Source: a virus. Taken from it: 64,000 bases of DNA. The position numbers and the translations under genes are program-made. The notes below the pieces were generated by a model. It worked only from the letters and a program-made list of their open reading frames with translations. It made no database searches and was not told the DNA's origin. This document shows, piece by piece, positions 16,398 to 25,027 of the stretch (position 1 is its first letter; each line of letters starts with the position of its first letter). The DNA lies in IMG/VR virus record IMGVR_UViG_3300024264_001700, positions 21,586 to 85,585 of that record; one strand, written 5' to 3'.

Positions 16398-17623
16398 AAG
16401 ACCTCTGTAGGATTTATAGGAGTACCGTTCGGTTCTTGAAATTCTGCATTATCAAAAACTTTCATATCAACATGTCTTGCTAATGTAGTTTTATAATTTT
16501 CTAAATGAACACTTTTAGGCGCACATAGGCCACATCCACATGTGTGTTTAGGACACACTACTGTAGGCATAGTGCCGCTAGAAAGTTTTTCTTTCAAATC
16601 AGCAATAATTTTTTTGCCTTCACTTATTTTTCCTATAGGTCCTCTTGTCTGATCGAATTTTGCTTGGCAAGTTTGATGATGGAATACACTATCAGTTTGT
16701 TGTTCTAGATGTAAGAAGAACCAATTGACACTACAATTCCATCCTTTGAAATTTCTAAAATCTACAAATGTACCTTTACGTTCTTCGCCTTTTGCACTTA
16801 AACACATTTCTCTACTGCCGCAACACGGTCTTCCGATAGCCCAGCCATCTTTCTTTTCTACTTTGTGTTTTTCATTTTGTGCTTCTCCTGCTGCACTAAG
16901 AGTTGCTGCAACTTCTTTTTCGTCATTTAGTTTGGCATTTTTATATTTCCAATAATTTTTCATATAGTCAAGTTGTTCGTCTGTGTATAAGTGTGAAAAA
17001 TTACTTCTACTACCTGCTTCTTCACCAATTACTCTAGGAACATATGCAACACCATTTTTATGCAAGAAATCACAAAGTTCTTTACACTCATCAAAATATG
17101 CAGCATGAAACATTACATTTACACTTACTGAACAATCATTGTCAGGACCTTGTGTATGAAATTGCATTATGCGATCACGTACTTGTTGTTTTAATTTGTC
17201 ATCACTTTCAGAATGATAACTTATAGTTGCATGTGATACATGCTTCATTACAGCAGTTGCCATCTTTTCACTCATTGCACCATTAGTAGTAAGCGCAAAT
17301 CCTGCAATCCACTTATCAGAATATTTTTCTTCATATGTCTTTTGTAAATACTGTAGGAAAGGAATAAAATTAGGATTTACAGTAGGCTCTCCTCCTGTAA
17401 AACTTATATTAGTTTCTTTATGATTTCTATGCTCCATGTATGTATCAATATACTCAAATAAGAAATCAGTATTAGCTTTTAATTCATCTAAAGTTGCATG
17501 TTTGCTAAAATTGTCATGCCTATGTGCAGGACAGTAAGAACAATCGTAATTGCATCTTCTTCCGACATCCCATGTAACTTGAAAAACATTACCCGTAAGT
17601 AAATCTACTGTATCAAAACTCAT
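16394..17623 (-). CDS. Radical SAM enzyme with Cys-rich C-terminus
   Basis: A 409-residue protein. CNYDCSYC (C24, C28, C31) and GGEP (77-80) define the radical SAM core. The C-terminal region has GWNCSVNW, HHQTCQ and CPKHTCGCGLC, a dense set of Cys that probably binds one or two auxiliary [4Fe-4S] clusters as in SPASM enzymes. N-terminal layout (VFQVTWDVGRRCNY) resembles FTVSWLLGRFCNY of the operon A radical SAM enzyme, so these two are the nearest pair. It overlaps its neighbours by 11 and 4 bases. Substrate unknown. Confidence 0.9.
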   Translation of the reverse strand: MSFDTVDLLTGNVFQVTWDVGRRCNYDCSYCPAHRHDNFSKHATLDELKANTDFLFEYIDTYMEHRNHKETNISFTGGEPTVNPNFIPFLQYLQKTYEEKYSDKWIAGFALTTNGAMSEKMATAVMKHVSHATISYHSESDDKLKQQVRDRIMQFHTQGPDNDCSVSVNVMFHAAYFDECKELCDFLHKNGVAYVPRVIGEEAGSRSNFSHLYTDEQLDYMKNYWKYKNAKLNDEKEVAATLSAAGEAQNEKHKVEKKDGWAIGRPCCGSREMCLSAKGEERKGTFVDFRNFKGWNCSVNWFFLHLEQQTDSVFHHQTCQAKFDQTRGPIGKISEGKKIIADLKEKLSSGTMPTVVCPKHTCGCGLCAPKSVHLENYKTTLARHVDMKVFDNAEFQEPNGTPINPTEVL

Positions 17624-19013
17624 TAAATATATCCTTCATTTCTGGAAATGTTTCCGCAAAAGTAATTCCACGTTGTTTGTCACATAAGCCTAAAAATTCT
17701 TGCATCTCTGGCAAGCGTCTACTCCAGTCTTCACTTTCCATAAAACTAAGTATTCCGTCTAGTCTTTTTATACCATATTCAGCTTGCATAAAATCCTCTT
17801 TAGTAACTTTACCCTTGTGCCAGCTAGGAATGCCCAACTCCCAATTTTCTTCCCACCATGGATACCAGGCTTCGTATTTTGCTCTACATTCTTCTTTGAA
17901 CCATTTAGGTAATACTTTTACGTTTAAATGAGCAGGCCAATATACAAAGTGCTGACTAATGCCGCCAGCGCCAAATGGCCACATATTAATCTTCTTAAAC
18001 TTTTGTTCTAATTTCCATTGTATAAAGTCTGGCAAGTAATATACATTAAGAGCTTGTACAGCAGCAGCAATAGTAACTTCTACATTATCACTTGTTTGTG
18101 TATCCAACAAATGGAACACTTCTTCTTGTCTTGACCACTTGCTAGGATAACGAATGTAGTCGTTCATTTCTTTAATGCTATCTATCGAATAGTGGAAACG
18201 AACAAGTTTGAATTCTTTCCATAGATCGAATAAATCCGCTCTCCATTCAACTCCGTTTGAGTTATAACGCAGTTCAAGATCTTTTGCATAGCCCATTTTA
18301 ATTGCATGTTCGAGTATTTCGTAGTGTTCTTCAATAATTAAACTTTCGCCGCCGGCAAAATATATTTGCTGCATACTAGGCATTTGCTCGTAGAACTGTT
18401 TCCAAAATGTAGGATTTTGTTTATGCCAATTATAACTACTGCCATTAGTACTGCCTTTATCTGCCCAGCCCATAATCTCTTTAAGACTTTCGTTTTTAAC
18501 AGCAGGGAACATTGCTTTCCAGTCTTTGATCCATCCACTACTATCATGTGGGCTACACATTACACACGCAAGCTGGCACTTAGTACCAAACCGCAAATCA
18601 ATATATGCAAGATTAGGCGGAACACTGCCATCCTCATTTGTATCTGCAAGTATTTTATCTATATCAACACGCTTGCTCCAATAATTTGTTTCCCACATAC
18701 GTTTACTACGATGTCCTGCTGCCTCTTCTTTATAGCATTTTAAACAACTAGGAGGCTTTTCGCCTGCAAGCATTTGCTTACGCACATTTTTCATGTATGT
18801 GCTATTCCATGCAGTTTCAAAATCACTTACATTTAGATTGTTGGGCTTACCATCTTCAGTTTTAAGTATTCCAACTTGACCACCATGTTCTTTATCATTA
18901 GTAGGACCAACACTACTTGCGTTTGCTGTACAGCATACACGCATACTTCCGTCTGGTCTTGTGCTTAGATGCACCCAAGGTAATAAACAAAATGTGTCTG
19001 ATATATGTTTCAT
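17613..19013 (-). CDS. Radical SAM enzyme with N-terminal twitch (half-SPASM) domain
   Basis: About 466 residues from ATG 19013; an in-frame TTG at 19037 is possible but would overlap the upstream gene. The protein begins with a Cys module: C9 in FCLLPW, CC at 27-28, C90 and C93 in SCLKCY. The radical SAM motif CQLACVMC follows late (C146, C150, C153), then AGGES in the GGEP position and an IRYPSKW motif. Cys before the barrel is the signature of the N-terminal twitch radical SAM group. It is the largest of seven such paralogues here. Likely to modify a protein or peptide, but the substrate is unknown. Confidence 0.9.
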   Translation of the reverse strand: MKHISDTFCLLPWVHLSTRPDGSMRVCCTANASSVGPTNDKEHGGQVGILKTEDGKPNNLNVSDFETAWNSTYMKNVRKQMLAGEKPPSCLKCYKEEAAGHRSKRMWETNYWSKRVDIDKILADTNEDGSVPPNLAYIDLRFGTKCQLACVMCSPHDSSGWIKDWKAMFPAVKNESLKEIMGWADKGSTNGSSYNWHKQNPTFWKQFYEQMPSMQQIYFAGGESLIIEEHYEILEHAIKMGYAKDLELRYNSNGVEWRADLFDLWKEFKLVRFHYSIDSIKEMNDYIRYPSKWSRQEEVFHLLDTQTSDNVEVTIAAAVQALNVYYLPDFIQWKLEQKFKKINMWPFGAGGISQHFVYWPAHLNVKVLPKWFKEECRAKYEAWYPWWEENWELGIPSWHKGKVTKEDFMQAEYGIKRLDGILSFMESEDWSRRLPEMQEFLGLCDKQRGITFAETFPEMKDIFNEF

Positions 19014-19020
19014 ATGAATT

Positions 19021-20319
19021 CTATTCTTTTTTTCCAATTGCGTAACTATTTACTGGGCGGAGAAGGTTTGATGTATTAGATACATAACGTTCTTTATTAG
19101 GGTACATATCGTATAATTCATCTATCATACCTTGCATGTGTGGAAATAGTCTGTCCCAATCAGTTTCTGGTCTTTTAATTTTAAAATATGAATATGCTAT
19201 ATCATAATCGTATGCTGTAGAATCGTTTATCTTTGTACCAATTAAATTTTGAATTTTTTCTAGGTGCGGTATTAGATAATTTAATTTATTTTTGTTACAA
19301 AAATCTATAGCTTTATTTTGATCTTCTTTAAAATGCTCGGGCATTCCCATAATATGCATACCAGGTTCTACTGCATAATTAAATCCTTCGCCCGGTCGAA
19401 AAAACTCTTTTGTTTTTTCTAGGCCAAAATTGTCTAGATAAAATTCTATATCATCTTTAAAATATGGAGCACTATATACACTCAAAGTGTTAGCAATTCT
19501 AACATTAATATTGCTAAAATTATTATCCAAAACAAAGTTTAAATTTTTCATAGCACGTTCCCAATTTAGGCCGTGTCTAATTGCTTCAGATCTACCTTCT
19601 ACAGAATCAAGGCTAACAGTAAATCCACATTGTACGTCTTTATTATCTCTAAATAATTTAATGTATTCGTTAAAAACTTTTTCTTTGGTATTAAAATTTG
19701 TATGAAGTACAATTTCTAAATTTTTATTAGGTACAATACTAATAATTTGTTTTATTAGTTCAAGATTGTGAGGATTGTATGTGGGCTCGCCGCCGGATAT
19801 TATAAAGAAATAAGGCGTATTAGGATCATACTTTTTATTTTTTAAATAGGTAATAAAATTATTAAAAGCTGCATTAAACCATTCACTGTTAGGTCTTATA
19901 GTAGGAACTCCTACTTCTTTTGCCCAACTCGAACTGTCTTTAGGTGCGCAATATACACATTTTAAATCACACGCACTGCTAAGATTGATAGTAAATCTAT
20001 TAACAATATCTTCGGTTAATAATTTTTGTTTAAAATCTTCGTTTAAAAATGTATCTGTCCAATGATTTCTATTATCAAAAAAACTATGAGGTAGAAATTT
20101 AATACATCCACTACATCCCGATTCTGGCAGCTTATTATCAAGTACCATAGATTCTCTGCGGCTTTGTAATTCAGCATTATTAAATAAAATATTAGGATCT
20201 TTAAAATCTTCTATACTCAATCTAACTTTGTTTGCTTTGCAACAGTTCGTTATACTATTTTGTATAAATCTTAAATCCATACTTTTAAATAATTCACTGC
20301 AAATATACTGTTTGCTCAT
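19021..20319 (-). CDS. Divergent N-terminal twitch radical SAM enzyme
   Basis: A 432-residue protein. The N-terminal Cys module is C7, CC at 26-27, C69 and C72, in a shorter form than its relatives and without the usual PW segment. CDLKCVYC (C117, C121, C124) and ISGGEPTYNP form the radical SAM core. The YRxPSKW motif of the other six members is reduced to IRHGLNW. The C-terminus has no further Cys cluster. ATGA overlap with the upstream PP-loop gene. This member is the most diverged of the seven and may act on a different substrate. Confidence 0.87.
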   Translation of the reverse strand: MSKQYICSELFKSMDLRFIQNSITNCCKANKVRLSIEDFKDPNILFNNAELQSRRESMVLDNKLPESGCSGCIKFLPHSFFDNRNHWTDTFLNEDFKQKLLTEDIVNRFTINLSSACDLKCVYCAPKDSSSWAKEVGVPTIRPNSEWFNAAFNNFITYLKNKKYDPNTPYFFIISGGEPTYNPHNLELIKQIISIVPNKNLEIVLHTNFNTKEKVFNEYIKLFRDNKDVQCGFTVSLDSVEGRSEAIRHGLNWERAMKNLNFVLDNNFSNINVRIANTLSVYSAPYFKDDIEFYLDNFGLEKTKEFFRPGEGFNYAVEPGMHIMGMPEHFKEDQNKAIDFCNKNKLNYLIPHLEKIQNLIGTKINDSTAYDYDIAYSYFKIKRPETDWDRLFPHMQGMIDELYDMYPNKERYVSNTSNLLRPVNSYAIGKKE

Positions 20320-21281
20320 TCTATACCGGCCTTGTCTTTAGCCCAATTTCTTTCAAGGCACCAAAAACATTCGCCACATTCAGAAATATCTTTATTATTT
20401 ACATAGGAATACCATAAATGATCCATACCCAATAATTTGTAATTTGATGACGGTCCTTCGCAACTCCTAGTAGTGTTAAGTAATTCGATAATATCAAAAT
20501 TCTTATATTGCTCAATTATCCAATCTTTTTCAACTAATGTAAATGGTTCCATAACCCAATGTGCAGAATCAGTTCTTACAAAACATAATTTTTTGATAAG
20601 ATAAGGTACATTGTCTCTATTAGTCATTCCACTTGTAATATCATCAGAGGAAGGATTTTTTGTAGTAGCATTAAAACATGCATAATACTTATTTTTGTAT
20701 GCTATATATCTATTAAATGAAGCCACAAGGATTTGATCTGCACTACGCCCTTCTATTATATCACCTATTGTGCCGTGTTCTAATTCAGGTGGAATATATG
20801 CAGATTCTTTTTTGCCAATAATATTAGGAAATCTATTCTTTAACCATTTATAAACATTGTCTGCAATATCTTCTTGCCATGGTTTATTGTCCCAACATCT
20901 TTTGTAATTAATTATATCTATTGTACTGTTATAATTGTTAGATTCTATAATTGTTGCTAATATGTATGTAAGCAAAGCACTATCTGCTCCGCCGCTTAAA
21001 TTAATTCCTACCCTTGACCACTCAGGATTAAATGGAATAAGCAATCCATTTATGTTATGAGTCTTTAAACCTTTTTTGTAAGAATTATCTTGCAACTGAC
21101 TAAAGACTGAGCTCCTATCTTCTGTCATTTTTTCATAATCTTCGTAATGATTATCGTCACCTAACAGATTATTTTTGTAGTAATCATTTAAACTTTTTTC
21201 AAGAAATTCAAAGCAGTCAAATTCTAAGTCATTATAAGGTAACCTATTATAAAGGTCGTTTATTTTATTAAGATCGTTCAT
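20316..21281 (-). CDS. PP-loop ATPase with QueC-like cysteine tail
   Basis: A 321-residue protein. The PP-loop SGGADS (residues 96-101) marks the adenine-alpha-hydrolase (ATP pyrophosphatase) fold shared by QueC, asparagine synthetase and NAD synthetase. Near the C-terminus, SCEG is followed after about 22 residues by CGECFWCLER, like the zinc site of QueC but with a wider spacing. It adenylates a carboxylate or similar group so that an amine or other nucleophile can attack. No QueD, QueE or GTP cyclohydrolase is present in the window, so a queuosine or 7-deazaguanine role is not supported. ATGA overlaps on both sides put it in operon B among radical SAM enzymes. Confidence 0.75.
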   Translation of the reverse strand: MNDLNKINDLYNRLPYNDLEFDCFEFLEKSLNDYYKNNLLGDDNHYEDYEKMTEDRSSVFSQLQDNSYKKGLKTHNINGLLIPFNPEWSRVGINLSGGADSALLTYILATIIESNNYNSTIDIINYKRCWDNKPWQEDIADNVYKWLKNRFPNIIGKKESAYIPPELEHGTIGDIIEGRSADQILVASFNRYIAYKNKYYACFNATTKNPSSDDITSGMTNRDNVPYLIKKLCFVRTDSAHWVMEPFTLVEKDWIIEQYKNFDIIELLNTTRSCEGPSSNYKLLGMDHLWYSYVNNKDISECGECFWCLERNWAKDKAGIE

Positions 21282-22339
21282 TTGTTGTACTCCACTTGAA
21301 TTTCGTTATGGTAAGCTTTATTTTTTGCGCAAGTTTTTATACATCTAGGTAAGTGTAAATCATTATAAGGATGCCAGCTTTCTGCTAATAGTTTTTTATA
21401 CCACGGATGTTCTAAAACTTCATCTATACTTTTGTCTTTTAAGCTATTCCATCCATCGCCTTGTGTAGATAATTTTTCTAATATTTTATCTTTGTTTTCA
21501 AACGTGTTATCCCAAAGAAAGCAACAAGGCCATAAGGTTAAATCATTTGCTATAAAAATTTCGCCTTCGTGTATATATTTACAAGTAATACTATTAGTTA
21601 TAGTTGAAATTTTTTCTTCATCAACTTTTGTGCGCTTATATTCTTCAATAAAATTGTCTAATTCTTTGACTACATCTACTTTACTATGTTGTTTTTTACC
21701 TGTTGTAGTAATTGTCTTTTCTGCTTGCTTATTTTTCTTACCTAATTTAACAAGCCAATCATGATAACTATTACGCATACCGGTACGAATAGCAAAATCA
21801 AAACCTAACGAGTCTGCATGTTTTCTTGCAGTTTCAAGTTCATGTTCGTTATGATCAAATACAATATATATCCACCCTGCAGATTTTTTTGCTGCTGTGT
21901 TTGCAAAAGCTTCCATGTTGCGTTTTACAACATTCCATTTTGTATTTACACGATATATGTGATTTGTTTCTTTATGTCCATCTACACAAAAATGAACACG
22001 CAACTTACCAGGATTTTCTGCTGAAATAGATCCTAATTCTTTCCACCATTCAACAGTATTGTATCCTCCGTTTGTACTATACTCTACATAGCCGCCACAG
22101 CTAATAAGATATCTAGTCATTTCTAAACAATCAGGATTTACAATAGGGTCACCTAATACTCCGCAAAATTTGAATTCTACCCCTGAATAGTCATCAACAG
22201 GAAATAGTCTTTGCAAATCTTGCAATGAAAAACTATTTACTACTAATGTATCTATGTTTATTGTTCTAGCACAACCCGGACAAGCTGCATTACAATCACT
22301 TGTAATTTCAAGCTCGACTTTTTTTAGATCTTTTAACAT
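21278..22339 (-). CDS. Radical SAM enzyme, CG-x-x-GDP variant
   Basis: About 353 residues from ATG 22339; a longer frame from a TTG at 22396 would overlap the upstream gene. CNAACPGC (C16, C20, C23) binds the SAM cluster. The GGEP position reads FCGVLGDPIVNP. C-terminal Cys in TCKYIHEGE, PCCFLW and RCIKTCAKN suggest an auxiliary cluster. FDHNEHELETARKHA matches the paralogous segment in the enzymes at 15444 and 22359. GGAG upstream of the next gene's start lies in its 3' end, showing coupled translation. Confidence 0.87.
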   Translation of the reverse strand: MLKDLKKVELEITSDCNAACPGCARTINIDTLVVNSFSLQDLQRLFPVDDYSGVEFKFCGVLGDPIVNPDCLEMTRYLISCGGYVEYSTNGGYNTVEWWKELGSISAENPGKLRVHFCVDGHKETNHIYRVNTKWNVVKRNMEAFANTAAKKSAGWIYIVFDHNEHELETARKHADSLGFDFAIRTGMRNSYHDWLVKLGKKNKQAEKTITTTGKKQHSKVDVVKELDNFIEEYKRTKVDEEKISTITNSITCKYIHEGEIFIANDLTLWPCCFLWDNTFENKDKILEKLSTQGDGWNSLKDKSIDEVLEHPWYKKLLAESWHPYNDLHLPRCIKTCAKNKAYHNEIQVEYNK

Positions 22340-22358
22340 TAAAATATTTATAACACCA

Positions 22359-23438
22359 TTATTTAAACTGTTCGGAAAATGGATCAAACTCAACACCGCA
22401 CTTCATTGAGCAAACTTTTAATTTTCCGTTATCACAATTTTTTGTTTTCCAGCTGCGTTCTATGTTGTCAAATATACCTGTTTCAAATACAGCCTTTAAT
22501 CCGTGCGTTTTAGCATTGATTGCATCCTTGCCTCCTACAGCATCGATAAAGTCCCATACTTGTTCTTGCTTAGGATCTTTGTGCCACCATTTGTACATAC
22601 GTCCAGCAGTCCAACAACAAGGCATAGCAAGTCCTTCTGCTGTAATAAACAAACTACCTTCATCCTTTACTTTACAGTTGATAGGCACTACATCGTAATA
22701 TGCATCCATACTACCATATTTTTCAAGTAACATATCTTGTTTTGTTAATGCTTTGTTTTGATATTTTGCATCTGGTTTTTTAAGTTCTGTAGTTTCTTTA
22801 CCTTTACGATCTTTAGCTTGATGTGATTCTTTCTTTTTGCTATTTGCTGTAATAAATCTACCTGTCTTCTTAGGTATAAATCTTTCACACCCCCATTTCT
22901 CAGCAAGTGCTTCAGCTTCTTCTACTTGATGTTGATTATGTTCAAATATTAAAAAGTCCCAACGTGCTCTGCCGCCGGCATCTATAAACGCCCGCATGTT
23001 ACGCTCTACATTGTCCCAGTTTACGCCTTGTCGATAAAGATGATTAGTATCACGCAACCCGTCTACACTGAATATAACTGCGCCTTTGTTATTAATAACA
23101 TGAGCAAGCTCTGACCACCATTCAACACTCTTTGCTCCGGCGTTGGTATTCATACTTAACCACATTGTAGGATTATGTAGTCTAAAGTATTTGAATATAT
23201 CAAGTGTGTCTCTTGCAACAATAGGATCGCCTAAGTTACCACACATATACATAGTACCTAACTGTTTTATAAATTCAGGCTCAAATATACGTTTGCAATC
23301 TTCTAGTGTAAGCTCACTAAGATCGATATGAGGATTTAGTCCTTCGCCACTCATATTACGATCACACATAGGACAGTTGGCTTGACAATTCTGTGTGTTT
23401 TCTAAATGAATTGTTTTTATATCATAATAACTATACAT
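22359..23438 (-). CDS. Radical SAM enzyme, CG-x-x-GDP variant
   Basis: A 359-residue protein. CQANCPMC (C18, C22, C25) binds the SAM cluster; CGNLGDPIV stands where GGEP is usual. A Lys/Glu-rich insert (about residues 195-230) looks flexible. C-terminal Cys in INCKVKD, MPCCWTA, NCDNGKLKVCSMKC point to auxiliary iron-sulfur cluster(s). FEHNQHQVEEAEALA is the group-specific segment. Eight-base overlap with the kinase-like gene upstream. Substrate unknown. Confidence 0.88.
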   Translation of the reverse strand: MYSYYDIKTIHLENTQNCQANCPMCDRNMSGEGLNPHIDLSELTLEDCKRIFEPEFIKQLGTMYMCGNLGDPIVARDTLDIFKYFRLHNPTMWLSMNTNAGAKSVEWWSELAHVINNKGAVIFSVDGLRDTNHLYRQGVNWDNVERNMRAFIDAGGRARWDFLIFEHNQHQVEEAEALAEKWGCERFIPKKTGRFITANSKKKESHQAKDRKGKETTELKKPDAKYQNKALTKQDMLLEKYGSMDAYYDVVPINCKVKDEGSLFITAEGLAMPCCWTAGRMYKWWHKDPKQEQVWDFIDAVGGKDAINAKTHGLKAVFETGIFDNIERSWKTKNCDNGKLKVCSMKCGVEFDPFSEQFK

Positions 23439-23949
23439 GATCTAACCTTGAATAATATGTTTGTAAATTTGACATTAGATTTATTTGTGCCATGTAGTAT
23501 TTTTCTGTGTATTCTAAATTATTAACAAATACATACGATTCAGGATCAATTATTCGAACTTTTCCATCTGTTGTTAAAACCATATTTGCTAATTGTAAGT
23601 CACAATTTACAAAAAATTTATTATCTTCTAATTTCTTTGATGCTTCTATTGCTTGACTCCAACTATCATTAACTGTTGTAATAATATCGCAAATTACATT
23701 TTTGTTTATTAAATGATAATATTCTTTTCGTTTTAATATGTTTTCAATATTATTAACAATATCTAATCTTTCCATAGTATATGTTTCGTGATCAACTAAT
23801 TCAAAAACCTTTACAAGTGCAGGATTAATATCTGATAATTGTTTATAGTGTAAAATCCATTGCTCACCGATTTCTTGCCATTCGATATTTCTAACTTTTT
23901 TAATTACTATATCATCTTTAAATGTTATAACTGATTGTTCTTCTATCAT
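23431..23949 (-). CDS. Small kinase-fold protein (aminoglycoside/choline kinase-like)
   Basis: A 172-residue protein that looks like a very short kinase-like phosphotransferase. VIKKV (K17/K18) could be the ATP-binding Lys; MERLDI at about 59-64 fits the hinge; NCDLQLAN (116-122, D117, N122) fits the catalytic loop with Asn replacing the usual His and Cys for Gly; IIDPES (133-138, D135) fits the metal-binding motif. It is missing most of the C-lobe. It may phosphorylate a small molecule or sugar, or be a pseudokinase. ATGA overlap with the 74-residue gene upstream. Confidence 0.6.
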   Translation of the reverse strand: MIEEQSVITFKDDIVIKKVRNIEWQEIGEQWILHYKQLSDINPALVKVFELVDHETYTMERLDIVNNIENILKRKEYYHLINKNVICDIITTVNDSWSQAIEASKKLEDNKFFVNCDLQLANMVLTTDGKVRIIDPESYVFVNNLEYTEKYYMAQINLMSNLQTYYSRLDHV

Positions 23950-24170
23950 TCTGCTAATACCAATTTTATATCTTTGCCAGGCCCTACTTTACTAGGCAAA
24001 TCTCCATATTGGGTTATATACCATTCTATTACAGCACAATACCAATTTTGACTGTTATGGTGTGCTAGTTTATTAAACTGATGTATATTATTATTTGTTG
24101 CTTCCATAGTACTTAATGCTCTTGCGCTTTCTATTTGCAATTCTCTAAGTGACAATTTTTCTAAATTCAT
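23946..24170 (-). CDS. Small orphan protein in radical SAM operon
   Basis: A 74-residue protein of unknown function. The N-terminus is a Leu/Glu-rich helix; the middle has NNNIHQFNKLAHHNSQNWY and then a WY-rich helix; the C-terminus is charged and ends in LAE. Four-base overlaps on both sides make it a genuine gene in operon B. It has no Gly-Gly leader or core-peptide look, and only one Cys. It is one of two small proteins in the island that could be a substrate, carrier or adaptor. Confidence 0.65.
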   Translation of the reverse strand: MNLEKLSLRELQIESARALSTMEATNNNIHQFNKLAHHNSQNWYCAVIEWYITQYGDLPSKVGPGKDIKLVLAE

Positions 24171-25027
24171 TTTAAATACTCTATCATTTCTTTGTCAAGA
24201 TAAATCATATCTTTTAAATTTTCTAATTGATCCTCAAATATTTTTAAATCTTTTAAATTATCATTATACAACTGTCTAGCAACTTTTTTATTATTTTTTA
24301 CTATTATAACATCGATCGATGTATTAATCAATCTAATTATCTCGTTAATATACAAATCAAATCTATTATCAACATTTTCATCAAAACTTAAATCACAATC
24401 AAAGGTAAATCCGTACTCTATTAATTTTTTGTACATACCCGGATAACCGTAATTAAGAAAAGGTTTTCCACTTAATAATGGTCTAAATGTTTTTTCTGAT
24501 ATAAACAAATACGGAACACCTGATATACTACATGTTTCTATTTGGAATTCATACAAACTACGATACCATTCTTTTGGCAGTGTTTTTTTAACATGATAGT
24601 GAGAAGTAACATCTTTCTCAGAAGGCAAAGATATATTTGGCCACAAACTATATACGCCCTGATTTAGCACCTCAGCAGATTTTAACCTAGATATTAATTT
24701 AGATCTAGTTGTACTAGCTGCTCCATTCATTGTTATGAATTTATAAGAGTTATTAGGAACATAATCTACTAAAGGACGTCCGTACATCCAAAACAAAGGA
24801 AAATTAATTATATTATCCGATGCAGCAGATATACTTGAACAGTATATTTTAGAATTATTAATTACCGAAGAATTAATATTATGTCGCACAGTTAATTCTT
24901 CTAATGGTTCTGCTGAAATATCTATATAATTGTTTATTTCAAAAAACCTATCAAATAAATCTTGCCTATCTATAAACTTTTTATGTATGCAACAACTATG
25001 TAAATTAAGCTCACGTAGTGTTTTCAT
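24167..25027 (-). CDS. Possible glycosyltransferase (GT10-like C-terminal motif)
   Basis: A 286-residue protein. The C-terminal half contains FISEKTFRPLLSGKPFLNYG followed by PGMYKKLIEYGF, resembling the nucleotide-sugar binding segment of fucosyltransferase-like and other GT-B enzymes (EK..., SGKP..., G). The N-terminal half is less clear, with WMYGRPLVDYVP and a possible ITMNGAAS strand end. No membrane segment. It lies between an oxygenase and the small orphan gene in operon B. GT assignment rests on one motif region. Confidence 0.5.
   Translation of the reverse strand: MKTLRELNLHSCCIHKKFIDRQDLFDRFFEINNYIDISAEPLEELTVRHNINSSVINNSKIYCSSISAASDNIINFPLFWMYGRPLVDYVPNNSYKFITMNGAASTTRSKLISRLKSAEVLNQGVYSLWPNISLPSEKDVTSHYHVKKTLPKEWYRSLYEFQIETCSISGVPYLFISEKTFRPLLSGKPFLNYGYPGMYKKLIEYGFTFDCDLSFDENVDNRFDLYINEIIRLINTSIDVIIVKNNKKVARQLYNDNLKDLKIFEDQLENLKDMIYLDKEMIEYLK

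Noticed and set aside
20316-21281. Queuosine or 7-deazaguanine DNA modification pathway
   Set aside because: Only a QueC-like protein is present; no GTP cyclohydrolase, QueD, QueE or transglycosylase is in the window.
22345-22352. TATAAATA on the minus strand, a perfect T4 late consensus
   Set aside because: It is only six bases from the ATG at 22339 and inside coupled operon B, so it is probably a chance match in AT-rich DNA.
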